A DNA stretch of 64,000 bases from Streptomyces nigrescens (GTDB lineage: Bacteria; Actinomycetota; Actinomycetes; Streptomycetales; Streptomycetaceae). The stretch is from positions 620,001-684,000 of the forward strand of contig AP026073.1 of the NCBI GenBank assembly GCA_024349765.1, in the 5' to 3' direction. This document shows positions 24,865 to 33,720 of the stretch, piece after piece. Under the pieces are notes generated by a model that saw nothing but the letters and a program-made list of their open reading frames with translations, was not told the origin of the DNA and did no database searches. Every line of letters begins with the position of its first letter. Within the stretch, counting starts at the first letter, position 1. Made by a program: the position numbers and the translations under genes.

Positions 24865-25515
24865 ATGTCCACGATCGCTCTCTACGGCGCCACCGGCACG
24901 ATCGGCAGCCGCATCCTCGACGAGGCGCTGCGGCGCGGTCACCAGGTCACCGCGGTCGTCCGCGATCCGGCGAAGCTCACCACGAGCCACCCGGCCCTCA
25001 CCGTGACCACCGGGGACGTCCTCGACCCGGCCTCCGTCGCCGCGGTCGCCGAGGGCACGGACGTCGTGGTCAGCGCGGTCGGCGGCGGCGACGGACCGGG
25101 GCACCTCGCCACGATCAAGCCCGCCGCCGAGTCCCTCGTCGCCGGGCTGCGCACCCTCGGCGCGGCGGCGCCCCGGCTGATCGCGGTCGGCGGCGCCGGC
25201 TCGCTCCGTAGGCCCGACGGCAAGCAGGTCTGGGACGCCGAGGGCCTGCCGGAGTTCCTGCTCCAGATCATGCACGCGCACGGCGACGCGCTGGACCTCT
25301 ACCGCTCGGTCTCCGACGTGCGCTGGACCAACCTCAGCCCGGCCGCCACCATCGCGCCCGGCGAGCGCACCGGCACCTACCGCACCGCCACCGACGACCT
25401 GATCACCGACGCCGCCGGCGAGAGCCGGATCTCCGCCGAGGACTACGCGGTCGCCCTCGTCGACGAGATCGAGCGCCCCCGGCACATCGGCGAGCGCTTC
25501 ACCGTCGGCTACTGA
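24865..25515 (+). CDS. NAD(P)-dependent oxidoreductase, NmrA/SDR-like
   Basis: The 216-residue cytosolic protein starts with the dinucleotide-binding motif IALYGATGTIGSRI, characteristic of atypical short-chain reductases of the NmrA/BVR-B-like group. These proteins bind NAD(P)H and act as flavin or quinone reductases or redox sensors. The downstream sequence has the VVVSAVGGGDG strand and a YRTATDDLI segment. GGGAG precedes ATG 24865. The adjacent divergent AraC regulator suggests inducible expression. A strong hairpin follows at 25548. Confidence 0.88.
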   Translation: MSTIALYGATGTIGSRILDEALRRGHQVTAVVRDPAKLTTSHPALTVTTGDVLDPASVAAVAEGTDVVVSAVGGGDGPGHLATIKPAAESLVAGLRTLGAAAPRLIAVGGAGSLRRPDGKQVWDAEGLPEFLLQIMHAHGDALDLYRSVSDVRWTNLSPAATIAPGERTGTYRTATDDLITDAAGESRISAEDYAVALVDEIERPRHIGERFTVGY

Positions 25516-25547
25516 GCGGCCCGCCGCCGCTGCCCCGGCAACACGAA

Positions 25548-25572
25548 GGCCCCCGATCAGAGATCGGGGGCC
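25548..25572. terminator. Bidirectional hairpin terminator
   Basis: An 11-bp perfect stem (GGCCCCCGATC, 25548-25558, with 25562-25572) has an AGA loop, followed by TTT on the plus strand and preceded by AA. It separates the reductase gene (plus) from the tRNA-His gene (minus) and can end both transcripts. Confidence 0.9.
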
Positions 25573-25578
25573 TTTCAG

Positions 25579-25654
25579 TGGGGTGAGTAACGGGACTTGA
25601 ACCCGCGACATCCTGGACCACAACCAGGTGCTCTACCAGCTGAGCTATACCCAC
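25579..25654 (-). tRNA. tRNA-His (anticodon GTG)
   Basis: On the minus strand this gives a standard cloverleaf. The acceptor stem GTGGGTA pairs with TACTCAC, the D-arm is GCTC...GAGC, and the anticodon stem CCTGG/CCAGG carries a TTGTGGT loop with GTG as the anticodon. The T-arm contains GGTTCAAGTCC. An extra G at 25655 can pair with C73, the G-1:C73 identity element of tRNA-His. The 3' CCA is encoded (25581-25579). Confidence 0.97.
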
Positions 25655-25813
25655 CATGACCGGTGCTGTGTGGTTCTTTTTCCCCACCGGCTGAGAAAAA
25701 GTGTACAGGGTCTTCAGGGGTGCTCGCGCCCAGGTTTCCGGCCGGGGGAGCGTGGGCGTGTCTTCCGGGTCACCGCGGCTGCGGCGACGACCCGGAAGAC
25801 GGCCCGGGGTGGG

Positions 25814-26467
25814 TCACGACGACGGCGCGGACTGCGGCGAGACCGGCGGCGCGGACTCCGGCGCCGGCTCGGCCGGCACCACGTGCTTGGCGGCGATGGC
25901 CTTCGCGGTGTCCGAGTCGGGGCCGGGCTGCGGCACGAAGACCGCCTCCCGGTAGTAGCGCAGCTCCGCGATGGATTCACGGATGTCCGCCAGCGCCCGG
26001 TGGTTGCCGTTCTTGTCCGGACTGTTGAAGTAGGCACGCGGGAACCAGCGCCGGGCCAGCTCCTTCACGGACGACACATCGACGATCCGGTAATGGAGGT
26101 GACTCTCCAGCGCCGGCATGTCGCGCAGCAGGAAGCCACGGTCGGTGCCGACGGAATTGCCGCACAGCGGCGCCTTCCCCGGCTCCGGCACATGCTGCTT
26201 GATATAAGCGAGCACCTGCGCCTCGGCCGCCTCCAGCGTCGTCCCGCCGTCCAGCTCCGCCAGCAGCCCGGAGGCGGTGTGCATCTGGCGCACCACCTCC
26301 GGCATGGTGCGCAGCGCCTCGGCCGGGGGGCGGATCACCACATCCACCCCGTCGCCCAGCACATTCAGCTCCGAGTCGGTGACCAGTGCGGCCACCTCGA
26401 TGAGCGCGTCGTTCGCCAGCGAGAGACCGGTCATCTCGCAGTCGATCCACACCATGCGATCGTTCAT
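25814..26467 (-). CDS. orn: Oligoribonuclease
   Basis: The 217-residue DEDDh 3'-5' exoribonuclease degrades oligoribonucleotides of 2-5 nt, including the pGpG product of c-di-GMP breakdown. It opens with VWIDCEMTGL (first Asp and Glu of the DEDD set). It continues with NSVGTDRGFLLRDMP (second Asp) and ends the fold with NGNHRALADIRESI (His and last Asp). The last 30 residues, Ala/Pro/Ser-rich, extend beyond the usual family length. It lies immediately downstream of adpA on the same strand; orn-adpA adjacency is well known in Streptomyces. Confidence 0.96.
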   Translation of the reverse strand: MNDRMVWIDCEMTGLSLANDALIEVAALVTDSELNVLGDGVDVVIRPPAEALRTMPEVVRQMHTASGLLAELDGGTTLEAAEAQVLAYIKQHVPEPGKAPLCGNSVGTDRGFLLRDMPALESHLHYRIVDVSSVKELARRWFPRAYFNSPDKNGNHRALADIRESIAELRYYREAVFVPQPGPDSDTAKAIAAKHVVPAEPAPESAPPVSPQSAPSS

Positions 26468-26472
26468 ACATC

Positions 26473-27741
26473 TCACCCTACGGGGCGCTCGCGCTGTCCG
26501 GGGAGCACGGGGCGGCCCGCAGCCCGGCCGACCGCGGTCTCCGGCAGCCTCGGGGCGTACGCGTCCGACTGCGGTTTGGCCGCTTCGGCCGCCTCCGCCA
26601 GGCCGTGACCGGCCAGCGCGGCCGCGGAGAACCCCGCACCCGCCCCCAGCGCCGCCCGCTCGCGCTCCGGCCGCTCGGCCCGCTCGGGTCTGAGCGCGGG
26701 CTCGGGCGCACTGTTCTGCGGCCGGCGCGCGCGGTAGGCCGCGCGGTAGGCGGCCGGCGAGGCCCCCAGCTGGCGCCGGAAGTGGCCGCGCAGCGCGACC
26801 GGCGACCGGAACCCGCAGCGGCCGGCGACCTCGTCCACCGAATAGTCGGAGGTCTCCAGCAGCCGCTGGGCCTGCAGCACCCGCTGGGTGATCAGCCACT
26901 GCAGCGGCGCGCTCCCGGTGAGGGAACGGAACCGCCGGTCGAAGGTGCGCCGGCTCATGTACGCGCGCGCGGCGAGCGTCTCCACGTCGAACTGCTCGTG
27001 GAGGTGCTCCAGCGCCCAGGCGACGACCTCGGCGAGCGGGTCGGCGCCGATCTCCTCCGGTAATGACCTGTCCAGGTAGCGCTGGTGGCCGAGGTCGGAG
27101 GCGGTGCGCCGGGGCGGCACCACCAGCCGGCGGGCCAGCGCGTTCGCGGCGTCCGCGCCGTGGTCGGTGCGCACGATGTGCAGGCACAGGTCGATGCCGG
27201 CGGCGGTGCCCGCGGACGTCAGCACGTCGCCGTCGTCGACGAACAGCTCCCGCGGGTCCACGTGGACGGACGGATAACGCTTGGCGAGCGTCGGCGCGTA
27301 CATCCAGTGGGTCGTGGCCGGCCGGCCGTCGAGCAGTCCGGCCGCGGCGAGGACGAACGCCCCCGTGCACAGCCCGACGATCCTGGCCCCCTCTTCGTGC
27401 GCCCGGCGCAGCGCGTCGAGCGCGGCGGGCGGCGGGGCCTGGGTGATGGAACGCCAGGCCGGTACGACGACCGTCCCGGCACGGGAGATCGCCTCCAGCC
27501 CGTAGGGGGCGGACAGCTCCAGCCCCCCGGTCGTGCGCAAAGGTGCATCTTCGCCCGCGCACACAAGTAGCCGGTACCTCGGAACCCCGGCGTCCTGTCG
27601 GTCGATGCCGAAGACCGAGAGCGGAATGGAGCTCTCGAAAATAGGGCCGCCGCTGAAGAGAAGCACCGCGACTATTTCGCGGCGCCGTCGGGCGGCGAGC
27701 TTGCGTGCGGCATCTGGTACGGCAGCGGAGTCCTGGCTCAT
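26473..27741 (-). CDS. adpA: AdpA, pleiotropic AraC-family developmental regulator
   Basis: The 422-residue master regulator of morphological differentiation and antibiotic production has a DJ-1/PfpI-like dimerisation domain (residues about 20-200, with IVGLCTGAFVLAAAG). A C-terminal AraC/XylS DNA-binding domain follows (about 235-345, AYMSRRTFDRRF and EVAGRCGFRSPVALRGHFRR). Leu227 in the linker between the domains is a TTA codon (27063-27061), the conserved site of bldA tRNA control. The C-terminus is some 25 residues longer than I recall for the S. coelicolor protein, with an Arg/Glu/Ala-rich tail. ATG 27741 begins MSQDSAAVPD, matching the known N-terminus. Confidence 0.97.
   Translation of the reverse strand: MSQDSAAVPDAARKLAARRRREIVAVLLFSGGPIFESSIPLSVFGIDRQDAGVPRYRLLVCAGEDAPLRTTGGLELSAPYGLEAISRAGTVVVPAWRSITQAPPPAALDALRRAHEEGARIVGLCTGAFVLAAAGLLDGRPATTHWMYAPTLAKRYPSVHVDPRELFVDDGDVLTSAGTAAGIDLCLHIVRTDHGADAANALARRLVVPPRRTASDLGHQRYLDRSLPEEIGADPLAEVVAWALEHLHEQFDVETLAARAYMSRRTFDRRFRSLTGSAPLQWLITQRVLQAQRLLETSDYSVDEVAGRCGFRSPVALRGHFRRQLGASPAAYRAAYRARRPQNSAPEPALRPERAERPERERAALGAGAGFSAAALAGHGLAEAAEAAKPQSDAYAPRLPETAVGRAAGRPVLPGQRERPVG
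26475..26480 (-). promoter_or_regulatory. Putative -10 element of orn (leaderless)
   Basis: TAGGGT on the minus strand lies exactly 7 nt before the orn ATG. This is the spacing expected when transcription begins at the start codon; no other good ribosome site is visible. The element overlaps the adpA stop region, so orn can be transcribed on its own. I see no convincing -35. Confidence 0.4.
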
Positions 27742-27881
27742 GGCACTTAAGCCCCCCTCGGTCGTCTCGCCCTCTCGGTCCTGCACAGCTCCCCCGCCGT
27801 CACTACCAAGATCGAATCTACTGTGTTCCGTGAGGATGGAGTGCCAAGTTCACCACCCGCTGGTATGTCGATATGGCAACT

Positions 27882-27891
27882 TGGCGCGAAG
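27882..27891 (+). promoter_or_regulatory. Near-consensus AdpA box upstream of adpA
   Basis: TGGCGCGAAG matches 9 of 10 positions of the AdpA operator TGGCSNGWWY. It lies about 140 bp upstream of the adpA start, where autoregulatory sites are expected. The 349-bp gap 27742-28090 contains no other recognisable element or gene. Confidence 0.35.
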
Positions 27892-28090
27892 CATTCGATC
27901 ACGAAGCGTTCCACTCGTCGGCCCTGCAAGGGAAGTACGCGTCTCGGCTCTGCCCGTTCGCAGTAGGACACAACCATGCCCAGCGGTCCTTTCCTCCCTG
28001 CTCACACCAGGGTTGGGGGGTGCGGGGAGCAAGGTGCGGGCGCTGGCCGGAAGTTGGCTGAAAACGGTCGTGCGCGGACTTGTAGGCGCC

Positions 28091-28396
28091 TCAGTCGACC
28101 GGCGTACGCCGTTCGCCGTGCCGCCCGCCCCTGCGCGCCCGCGCCCCGGAACGTCCGCTTCTGTCCCGTTGTCGTCCGGCGGCGCGCCTGCGGAGTCCGG
28201 CCGCGGACCGTTCGGACCGCCGCAACAGGGCGCGGCAGGCGCCGGTCACCAGGGCGAGACCGGCGGCGGTGCCGGCCGCGCCGGCCCACGAGGCGCCACT
28301 AATGATCAATACGAAGGGGACCAGGGCGCAGCTGAACGCTCCCCAGCGCACGACATCGCTCACTGGGTCGGGTGATCTGTCGGGCGGCAACGGCAC
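28091..28396 (-). CDS. Small conserved membrane protein next to adpA
   Basis: The 101-residue protein has two hydrophobic segments (WGAFSCALVPFVLIISGASW and GAAGTAAGLALVTGACRALL). A strongly basic cytoplasmic tail of about 40 residues follows. GTG 28396 follows GAGGGGAG at 7-nt spacing. Small proteins of this type occur near adpA in other Streptomyces, from memory, but I know no function. It is transcribed in the same direction as adpA, 349 bp upstream. Confidence 0.7.
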   Translation of the reverse strand: MPLPPDRSPDPVSDVVRWGAFSCALVPFVLIISGASWAGAAGTAAGLALVTGACRALLRRSERSAAGLRRRAAGRQRDRSGRSGARARRGGRHGERRTPVD

Positions 28397-28764
28397 CTCG
28401 TGCTCCCCTCGGGCGGGCTGCTACTACAACGCCGCCGACGATCTTGGGTCACCGCGAGGGGTACGTACGGGGGCAGGACGGGGCATTGCCATCCGCGCCA
28501 CGCTCCGGCATGCTCCGGGGAACGTTCGAGGCCCCCGGTCCACCTCGTCCGGGCGCCCGGTGCCCGCGGCGGGCTCTGGGCAGCGGGGGAGTGGCGCCGT
28601 ACTCTTGGGGTATCGGCTTGGGAAGATGATTCCCAGTCGTATCGTTCCTCTTTGAACTATGGCTCCCGGTCCTCGATCGAGCCAGCTCAGTCAACTGCCG
28701 GATCAAGTCAATCGCCGTTCCCCGTTCGCCCCTCCGCAAGAGGACGTCCTCGCCGAGACACCCC
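28397..28764. other. Divergent intergenic region (368 bp) with short inverted repeat
   Basis: I see no gene here. The region separates the minus-strand membrane protein from the plus-strand USP gene. It contains a short palindrome, TGGGAA-N5-TTCCCA, at 28619-28635, about 130 bp upstream of the USP start, and AT-richer sequence after it that could hold the USP promoter. Confidence 0.4.
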
Positions 28765-29286
28765 ATGGCCGGTCACGAAATCCCCGAACCCGCGGACCGC
28801 AAGCAGGTCGCCGATCCGATGGCGGACCTGGAAGCGGCGGAAAAGACGCGCCACTCCTGCGATCCGGCATTCCGGCACGGCGTCGTGGTCGGCTTCGACG
28901 GCTCCATGTCGAGCGAACGGGCGTTGGCGTATGCAATCGGTATCGCGCGGCGCCACGGCGCCGGGCTGATCATCGTCCACGTCGCCAACCGGCTCCCGAC
29001 GACGGTCTGGGCGGGCTGCGAGCCCCCGGTCTTCGTCGACGTACCGGACCACCGCACCGAGGTGCTCGGGCTGGAGCTGGCCTGCGCGGACCACCTCTCC
29101 GAGGTGCCCTGGATCCTGGTCGAGCGCGGCGGGGACATCTGCCACGAGCTGGAGGAGGTCGGCCGGGAGTACGAGGCCGACGCGATCGTGGTCGGCTCGA
29201 CGCACGGCATCGTCGGCCGGATCTTCGGCTCGGTCGCGGGACGGCTGGCCCGCCGGGCGCAGCGCCCGGTCATCGTGATCCCCTGA
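28765..29286 (+). CDS. Universal stress protein (UspA family)
   Basis: The 173-residue protein has one USP domain. VVVGFDGSMSSERALAYAI starts it, and it ends with the nucleotide-binding GSTHGIVGRIFGSVAGRLAR and PVIVIP. This is the ATP-binding G-2x-G-9x-G(S/T) type pattern. A 35-residue charged N-terminal extension precedes the domain. USP proteins support survival under starvation or redox stress. It is monocistronic; the start ATG 28765 has only a weak ribosome site. Confidence 0.9.
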   Translation: MAGHEIPEPADRKQVADPMADLEAAEKTRHSCDPAFRHGVVVGFDGSMSSERALAYAIGIARRHGAGLIIVHVANRLPTTVWAGCEPPVFVDVPDHRTEVLGLELACADHLSEVPWILVERGGDICHELEEVGREYEADAIVVGSTHGIVGRIFGSVAGRLARRAQRPVIVIP

Positions 29287-29550
29287 CGTATCGGTTCTTC
29301 TCCCCGCCTCCCACGCACAGTTGAGGAGGCGTCAGCAACGGACCGCGTCGGCGGTTCCTCCTCTCTCGTGAAGCGGAAGAGGTGGATTGTGCGCCAAAGA
29401 AGGGTAGAAAACGGTCACGTGGGCGCGCCGCAACCACGGGCCCGGCGGCCGCGCGCACGGCAACTGCGTGCTGCCGGCCGGGAAGTGACGGTTCCCAGGC
29501 GGTGGCATCCCGCCGGCGTTTTGGGCGACGCCGGCGCAGGGGAGGCGGCG

Positions 29551-29585
29551 GCGTCGCGCGCGTAATGGTGGCACGCGCGCGACGC
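29551..29585 (-). terminator. Hairpin terminator of glmS
   Basis: A perfect 13-bp stem (GCGTCGCGCGCGT, 29551-29563, with 29573-29585) and a 9-nt loop lie 17 bp past the glmS stop. The rest of the 315-bp gap 29287-29601 has no recognisable gene. Confidence 0.85.
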
Positions 29586-29601
29586 GGTCGCCGGTGGGCG
29601 A

Positions 29602-31428
29602 CTACTCCACCGTCACCGACTTGGCGAGGTTGCGGGGCTTGTCGATGTCCCGGCCGAGGGCCAACGCCGTGTGGTAGGCGAGCAGTTGGAGCGGGATGCC
29701 CATCAGGATCGGGTCCAGCTCGGGCTCGTTCTTCGGGACGATGATGGTGTCGTCGGCCTTCTCCTGGTCCTGGTGCGCGACGGCCAGGATGCGGCCGCTG
29801 CGGGCCTTGATCTCCTCCAGGGCGGCGCGGTTCTTCTCCAGCAGGTCGTCGTCCGGGACGATGGCGACGGTCGGCATGGCGGGCTCGATGAGCGCCAGCG
29901 GGCCGTGCTTGAGCTCCGAAGCCGGGTAGGCCTCGGCGTGGATGTAGGAGACCTCCTTGAGCTTCAGGGAGGCCTCACGGGCCACGGGGTAGCCGCGCAC
30001 CCGGCCGATGAACATCATCGACTTGGCGTCCGCGTAGGCGGCCGACAGCTTCTTGATCTCTTCCTCGCCCTTGAGGATCTCGTCGATCTGGCCGGGCAGC
30101 TTGCGCAGGCCCTCGATGATCCGCTTGCCGTCCGCGACGGACAGGTCGCGGATACGGCCCAGGTGCAGGGCGAGCAGCGCGAAGGAGACCACCATGTTGG
30201 TGAAGCACTTGGTGGACACCACGCAGACCTCCGGGCCGGCGTGCACGTAGATGCCGCCGTCGGTCTCCCGGGCGATCGCCGAGCCGACCACGTTCACCAG
30301 GCCCAGGACCCGGGCGCCCTTGCGCTTGAGCTCCTGGACGGCCGCCAGCACGTCGTAGGTCTCACCGGACTGGGAGACCGCGACGTAGAGGGTGTCGGGG
30401 TCCACGACCGGGTCGCGGTAGCGGAACTCGGAGGCCGGCTCGGCGTCCGAGGGGATGCGGGCCAGCTCCTCGATCATCTGCGCGCCGATCTGGCCGGCGT
30501 GGTACGAGGTGCCGCAGCCGAGGATCTTGACCCGGCGGATGGTGCGGGCCTCGCGGGCGTCGAGGTTGAGGCCGCCGAGGTGCACGGTGGAGAACCGGTC
30601 GTCGATCCGGCCGCGCAGCGCGCGGTCCACCGCGTCCGCCTGCTCGGAGATCTCCTTGTGCATGTAGGTGTCGTGGCCGCCCAGGTCGTACGACTCGGCC
30701 GCGTACTCGACCGTCTCCGGCGTCGCGGTCGTCCGCGAGCCCTCGGTGGTGTACGTGCGGTAGTCGTCGGCCTTGAGGGTGGCCATCTCGCCGTCGTCGA
30801 GGGTGACGACCTGGCGGGTGTGCGAGACCAGCGCGGCGACGTCGGACGAGACGAACATCTCGTGCTCGCCGATGCCGAGCACGACCGGGGAGCCGTTGCG
30901 GGCGACCACGATCCGGTCGGTGAAGTCGGAGTGCAGCACGGCGATGCCGTAGGTGCCCTCGATGTGCCGCAGCGCCTCGCGGACCTTCTCCTCCAGCGTC
31001 TCGGCCGGGGAGCGGCCGATGAGGTGCGCGAGGACCTCGGTGTCGGTCTCGGAGGCGAAGACGACGCCGTCGGCGGTCAGGCGGGCGCGCAGCTCGGCGG
31101 CGTTGTCGATGATGCCGTTGTGGACGACGGCGATCTTGCCCTCGGCGTCCAGGTGCGGGTGGGCGTTGTCGTCCGTGGGCGCGCCGTGGGTGGCCCAGCG
31201 GGTGTGCGCGATGCCCGTGGTGCCGGCGAACCGCTTCGGCAGCCGGGCCTCCAGCTCCCGGACCCGGCCCTTGGCCTTGGCGGTCTTCAGGCCCGCGGAC
31301 TTGCCGGTGCCGCTCGCGTGGAGGGCGATGCCGGCCGAGTCGTAACCGCGGTACTCCAGGCGGGCCAGGCCCTCCAGGAGCAGGGGAGCAACATCACGTT
31401 TGCCGATGTAGCCGACGATCCCGCACAT
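29602..31428 (-). CDS. glmS: Glucosamine-6-phosphate synthase (isomerising)
   Basis: The 608-residue cytosolic enzyme makes glucosamine-6-P from fructose-6-P and glutamine, the first step to UDP-GlcNAc. The N-terminal Ntn glutaminase domain starts with the catalytic Cys2 (MCGIVGYIG). Two SIS isomerase domains follow (KILGCGTSYHAG and SQSGETYDVLAAV; then MMFIGRVRGYPVAREASLKLKE-type sequence), and the protein ends KPRNLAKSVTVE. GGAGGG precedes ATG 31428. Streptomyces often have two glmS copies; this one sits in a GlcNAc/chitin neighbourhood with hexosaminidase. Confidence 0.97.
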   Translation of the reverse strand: MCGIVGYIGKRDVAPLLLEGLARLEYRGYDSAGIALHASGTGKSAGLKTAKAKGRVRELEARLPKRFAGTTGIAHTRWATHGAPTDDNAHPHLDAEGKIAVVHNGIIDNAAELRARLTADGVVFASETDTEVLAHLIGRSPAETLEEKVREALRHIEGTYGIAVLHSDFTDRIVVARNGSPVVLGIGEHEMFVSSDVAALVSHTRQVVTLDDGEMATLKADDYRTYTTEGSRTTATPETVEYAAESYDLGGHDTYMHKEISEQADAVDRALRGRIDDRFSTVHLGGLNLDAREARTIRRVKILGCGTSYHAGQIGAQMIEELARIPSDAEPASEFRYRDPVVDPDTLYVAVSQSGETYDVLAAVQELKRKGARVLGLVNVVGSAIARETDGGIYVHAGPEVCVVSTKCFTNMVVSFALLALHLGRIRDLSVADGKRIIEGLRKLPGQIDEILKGEEEIKKLSAAYADAKSMMFIGRVRGYPVAREASLKLKEVSYIHAEAYPASELKHGPLALIEPAMPTVAIVPDDDLLEKNRAALEEIKARSGRILAVAHQDQEKADDTIIVPKNEPELDPILMGIPLQLLAYHTALALGRDIDKPRNLAKSVTVE

Positions 31429-31532
31429 ACAGTGACCCTCCGAGAAAGACGTGTGTCGGTTGTGGTGTGCCCGGTGCCTGCCGGGCGCCTGTGCCGTGGA
31501 CCGGCCCGCCGTGGACCGGCCGGCCGTGGACC

Positions 31533-31820
31533 TCAGCCGTAGACGAGGCGGCGCAGCTGGCGGGCGGAGAGATCGGGCGGGGCCACGGCGCGGTGCGGCA
31601 TCTCGTGGCGGATCCGTTCGAAGATCTCCTCGTTGCGCAGCCCCTGGGACTGCAGCTCCCGATGGCGTCGGCGGACGAACTCCTCCGTCGTCTCGTCGAA
31701 GTACGCCAGCACGTCCAGCACCACCCGGGTGGCCTCACCGCGCTGCAGCGGTGTGCTGCGCACCAGGTGTTCCACCAGGTCTTCGTGTGGCGCATCAGCG
31801 CGGTTCCGGCGTTCGAGCAC
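31533..31820 (-). CDS. Small conserved hypothetical protein
   Basis: The 95-residue, largely helical, charged protein is built around DLVEHLVRSTPLQRGEATRV and VRRRHRELQSQGLRNEEIFE, ending in LSARQLRRLVYG. I know no function. From memory, a similar small gene lies between glmS and the hexosaminidase gene in other Streptomyces. The start is uncertain: GTG 31820 fits the conserved core, has no ribosome site and may be leaderless (TATCGA lies just upstream). A longer frame would run through the DasR-like site at 31901 and is unlikely. Confidence 0.6.
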   Translation of the reverse strand: MLERRNRADAPHEDLVEHLVRSTPLQRGEATRVVLDVLAYFDETTEEFVRRRHRELQSQGLRNEEIFERIRHEMPHRAVAPPDLSARQLRRLVYG

Positions 31821-31900
31821 CCGTCGATACTGCGGGGCGCCGTCGGGATTCGCAAGAAATCTGCCCGATATCGGGCACGTCCCCGGTTTGGGTGCGGGAA

Positions 31901-31916
31901 AGTGGTCTACACCTTG
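31901..31916. promoter_or_regulatory. DasR (dre)-like operator upstream of hexosaminidase
   Basis: AGTGGTCTACACCTTG agrees with the first nine bases and the central ACC of the dre consensus AGTGGTCTAGACCACT. It lies 86 bp upstream of the GH20 hexosaminidase gene and 80 bp from the divergent small gene, so it could act on both. DasR control of hexosaminidase fits the GlcNAc regulon. Confidence 0.6.
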
Positions 31917-32002
31917 ACCCCGTTCCAGGCTCGCGGTACGCATGGTCACCGCTCGGTCGCTCCATGCCATGACATGCCCGACGCTCGCCGAAGGGACCGT
32001 CG

Positions 32003-33595
32003 ATGAGACGACGCAGACTGCTGGGTCCGCTGCTGGCCGTGGCCGCGGCGCTGGGAACCGCCGCCGCACCGCCCCCCGCCGCACGGGCCGCCGCCCCCAC
32101 CGTCCCCCTCGACCGGGTCGTACCCGCCCCGGCATCCGTGCACGAGGGCGGCACCCCGTACACGATCGGCGCCGGCACCCGCATCCGCGTGCCCGGCGGC
32201 TCCGGCGACGTGCGGCGGATCGCCGGCTATCTGGCGGGCCTGCTGCGCCCCTCCACCGGCTACGCCCTGCCGGTCACCACCAAGGACGGCGACGGCATCG
32301 TGCTGCGGCTCGGCGGCCGGGGCACCGCGGAGCTGGGCGCGGAGGGCTACCGGCTGCGCGCCGACGGCCACGGCGTGACGATCGGCGCCCGCCGGCCCGC
32401 CGGCCTCTTCCACGGCATCCAGACCCTCCGCCAGCTGCTGCCCCCGGCCGCCGGGGAACACCGCGAGCAGGCCGGGCCCTGGAGGATCGCCGGCGGCACC
32501 GTCACCGACACCCCGCGCTACGGCTACCGCGGCGCGATGCTCGACGTGTCCCGGCACTTCTTCACCGTCGACCAGGTGAAGCGCTACATCGACCAGCTGG
32601 CGATGTACAAGATCAACAAGCTGCATCTGCACCTCTCCGACGACCAGGGCTGGCGGATCGCCATCCGCTCCTGGCCGCGGCTGGCGACCTACGGCGGCTC
32701 CACCCAGGTGGGCGGGGGCAAGGGCGGCTACTACAGCCAGGACGGCTACCGCGAGATCGTCCGCTACGCCGCCGACCGCTACCTCACCGTCGTCCCCGAG
32801 ATCGACATGCCGGGCCACACCAATGCCGCGCTGGCCTCGTACGCCGACCTCAACTGCAACGGCGTCGCGCCGCCCCTCTACACCGGCACCAACGTCGGCT
32901 TCAGCTCGCTGTGCGTCCCGAAGAAGGTGACCTACGACTTCGTCGACGACGTCGTCCGCGAGCTCGCCCGGCTCACCCCCGGCCCGTACCTCCACATCGG
33001 CGGCGACGAGGCGCACTCCACCAGCCACGCGGACTACGTCACCTTCATGGACAAGGTGCAGCCGGTGGTCGCCAAGTACGGCAAGACCGTGATCGGCTGG
33101 CACCAGCTGACCGGCGCGCACCCGGCGAAGGGCGCCCTCGCCCAGTACTGGGGCTACGACGCCACGGGCGCGGCGGAGCGGCAGCAGGTCGCCGACGCGG
33201 CCCGGAACGGCACCGGGCTGATCCTCTCGCCCGCCGACCGCGCCTACCTCGACATGAAGTACGACAAGGACACCCCGCTGGGCCTGTCCTGGGCCGGCTA
33301 CGTGGGCGTCCGGCGGGCGTACGACTGGGACCCGGGCAGCTACCTCCAGGGCGCGCCCGGCGAGGCGATCCGGGGCGTCGAGGCGCCGCTGTGGTCCGAG
33401 ACCCTCTCCACGTCCGCGCACATCGAGTACATGGCCTTCCCGCGGCTGCCCGGCATCGCGGAGCTCGGCTGGTCCCCCGCGGACACCCACGACTGGGCCT
33501 CGTATCGCGAGCGGCTGGCCGCCCAGGGCCCCCGCTGGGACGCGCTGGGCATCCACTACTACCGCTCACCGGAAGTCCCCTGGCCGACGGCGTGA
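32003..33595 (+). CDS. Secreted beta-N-acetylhexosaminidase, GH20
   Basis: The 530-residue exported enzyme releases terminal GlcNAc from chito-oligomers and glycans. It has an Arg-rich signal peptide (RRRRLLGPLLAVAAALG), an N-terminal GH20b domain (about residues 40-170) and a catalytic barrel. The Asp335-Glu336 pair is in HIGGDEAHS. Other GH20 markers are KLHLHLSDDQGWR, VPEIDMPGHTNA and the closing PRLPGIAELGWS. AAGGGA precedes ATG 32003. Control by DasR is suggested by the palindrome at 31901. Confidence 0.96.
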   Translation: MRRRRLLGPLLAVAAALGTAAAPPPAARAAAPTVPLDRVVPAPASVHEGGTPYTIGAGTRIRVPGGSGDVRRIAGYLAGLLRPSTGYALPVTTKDGDGIVLRLGGRGTAELGAEGYRLRADGHGVTIGARRPAGLFHGIQTLRQLLPPAAGEHREQAGPWRIAGGTVTDTPRYGYRGAMLDVSRHFFTVDQVKRYIDQLAMYKINKLHLHLSDDQGWRIAIRSWPRLATYGGSTQVGGGKGGYYSQDGYREIVRYAADRYLTVVPEIDMPGHTNAALASYADLNCNGVAPPLYTGTNVGFSSLCVPKKVTYDFVDDVVRELARLTPGPYLHIGGDEAHSTSHADYVTFMDKVQPVVAKYGKTVIGWHQLTGAHPAKGALAQYWGYDATGAAERQQVADAARNGTGLILSPADRAYLDMKYDKDTPLGLSWAGYVGVRRAYDWDPGSYLQGAPGEAIRGVEAPLWSETLSTSAHIEYMAFPRLPGIAELGWSPADTHDWASYRERLAAQGPRWDALGIHYYRSPEVPWPTA

Positions 33596-33720
33596 CGGGG
33601 CGCGCCATGACGTAGCGGTGCGTGCCACGGCATAACGGTGCGCCGCACGACGTAGCGGTGCGGCGCACGGCGTAAGGCGCCCGCCGTACGCGCCACAGCG
33701 CCCGCCACGCCCCCGCACGC

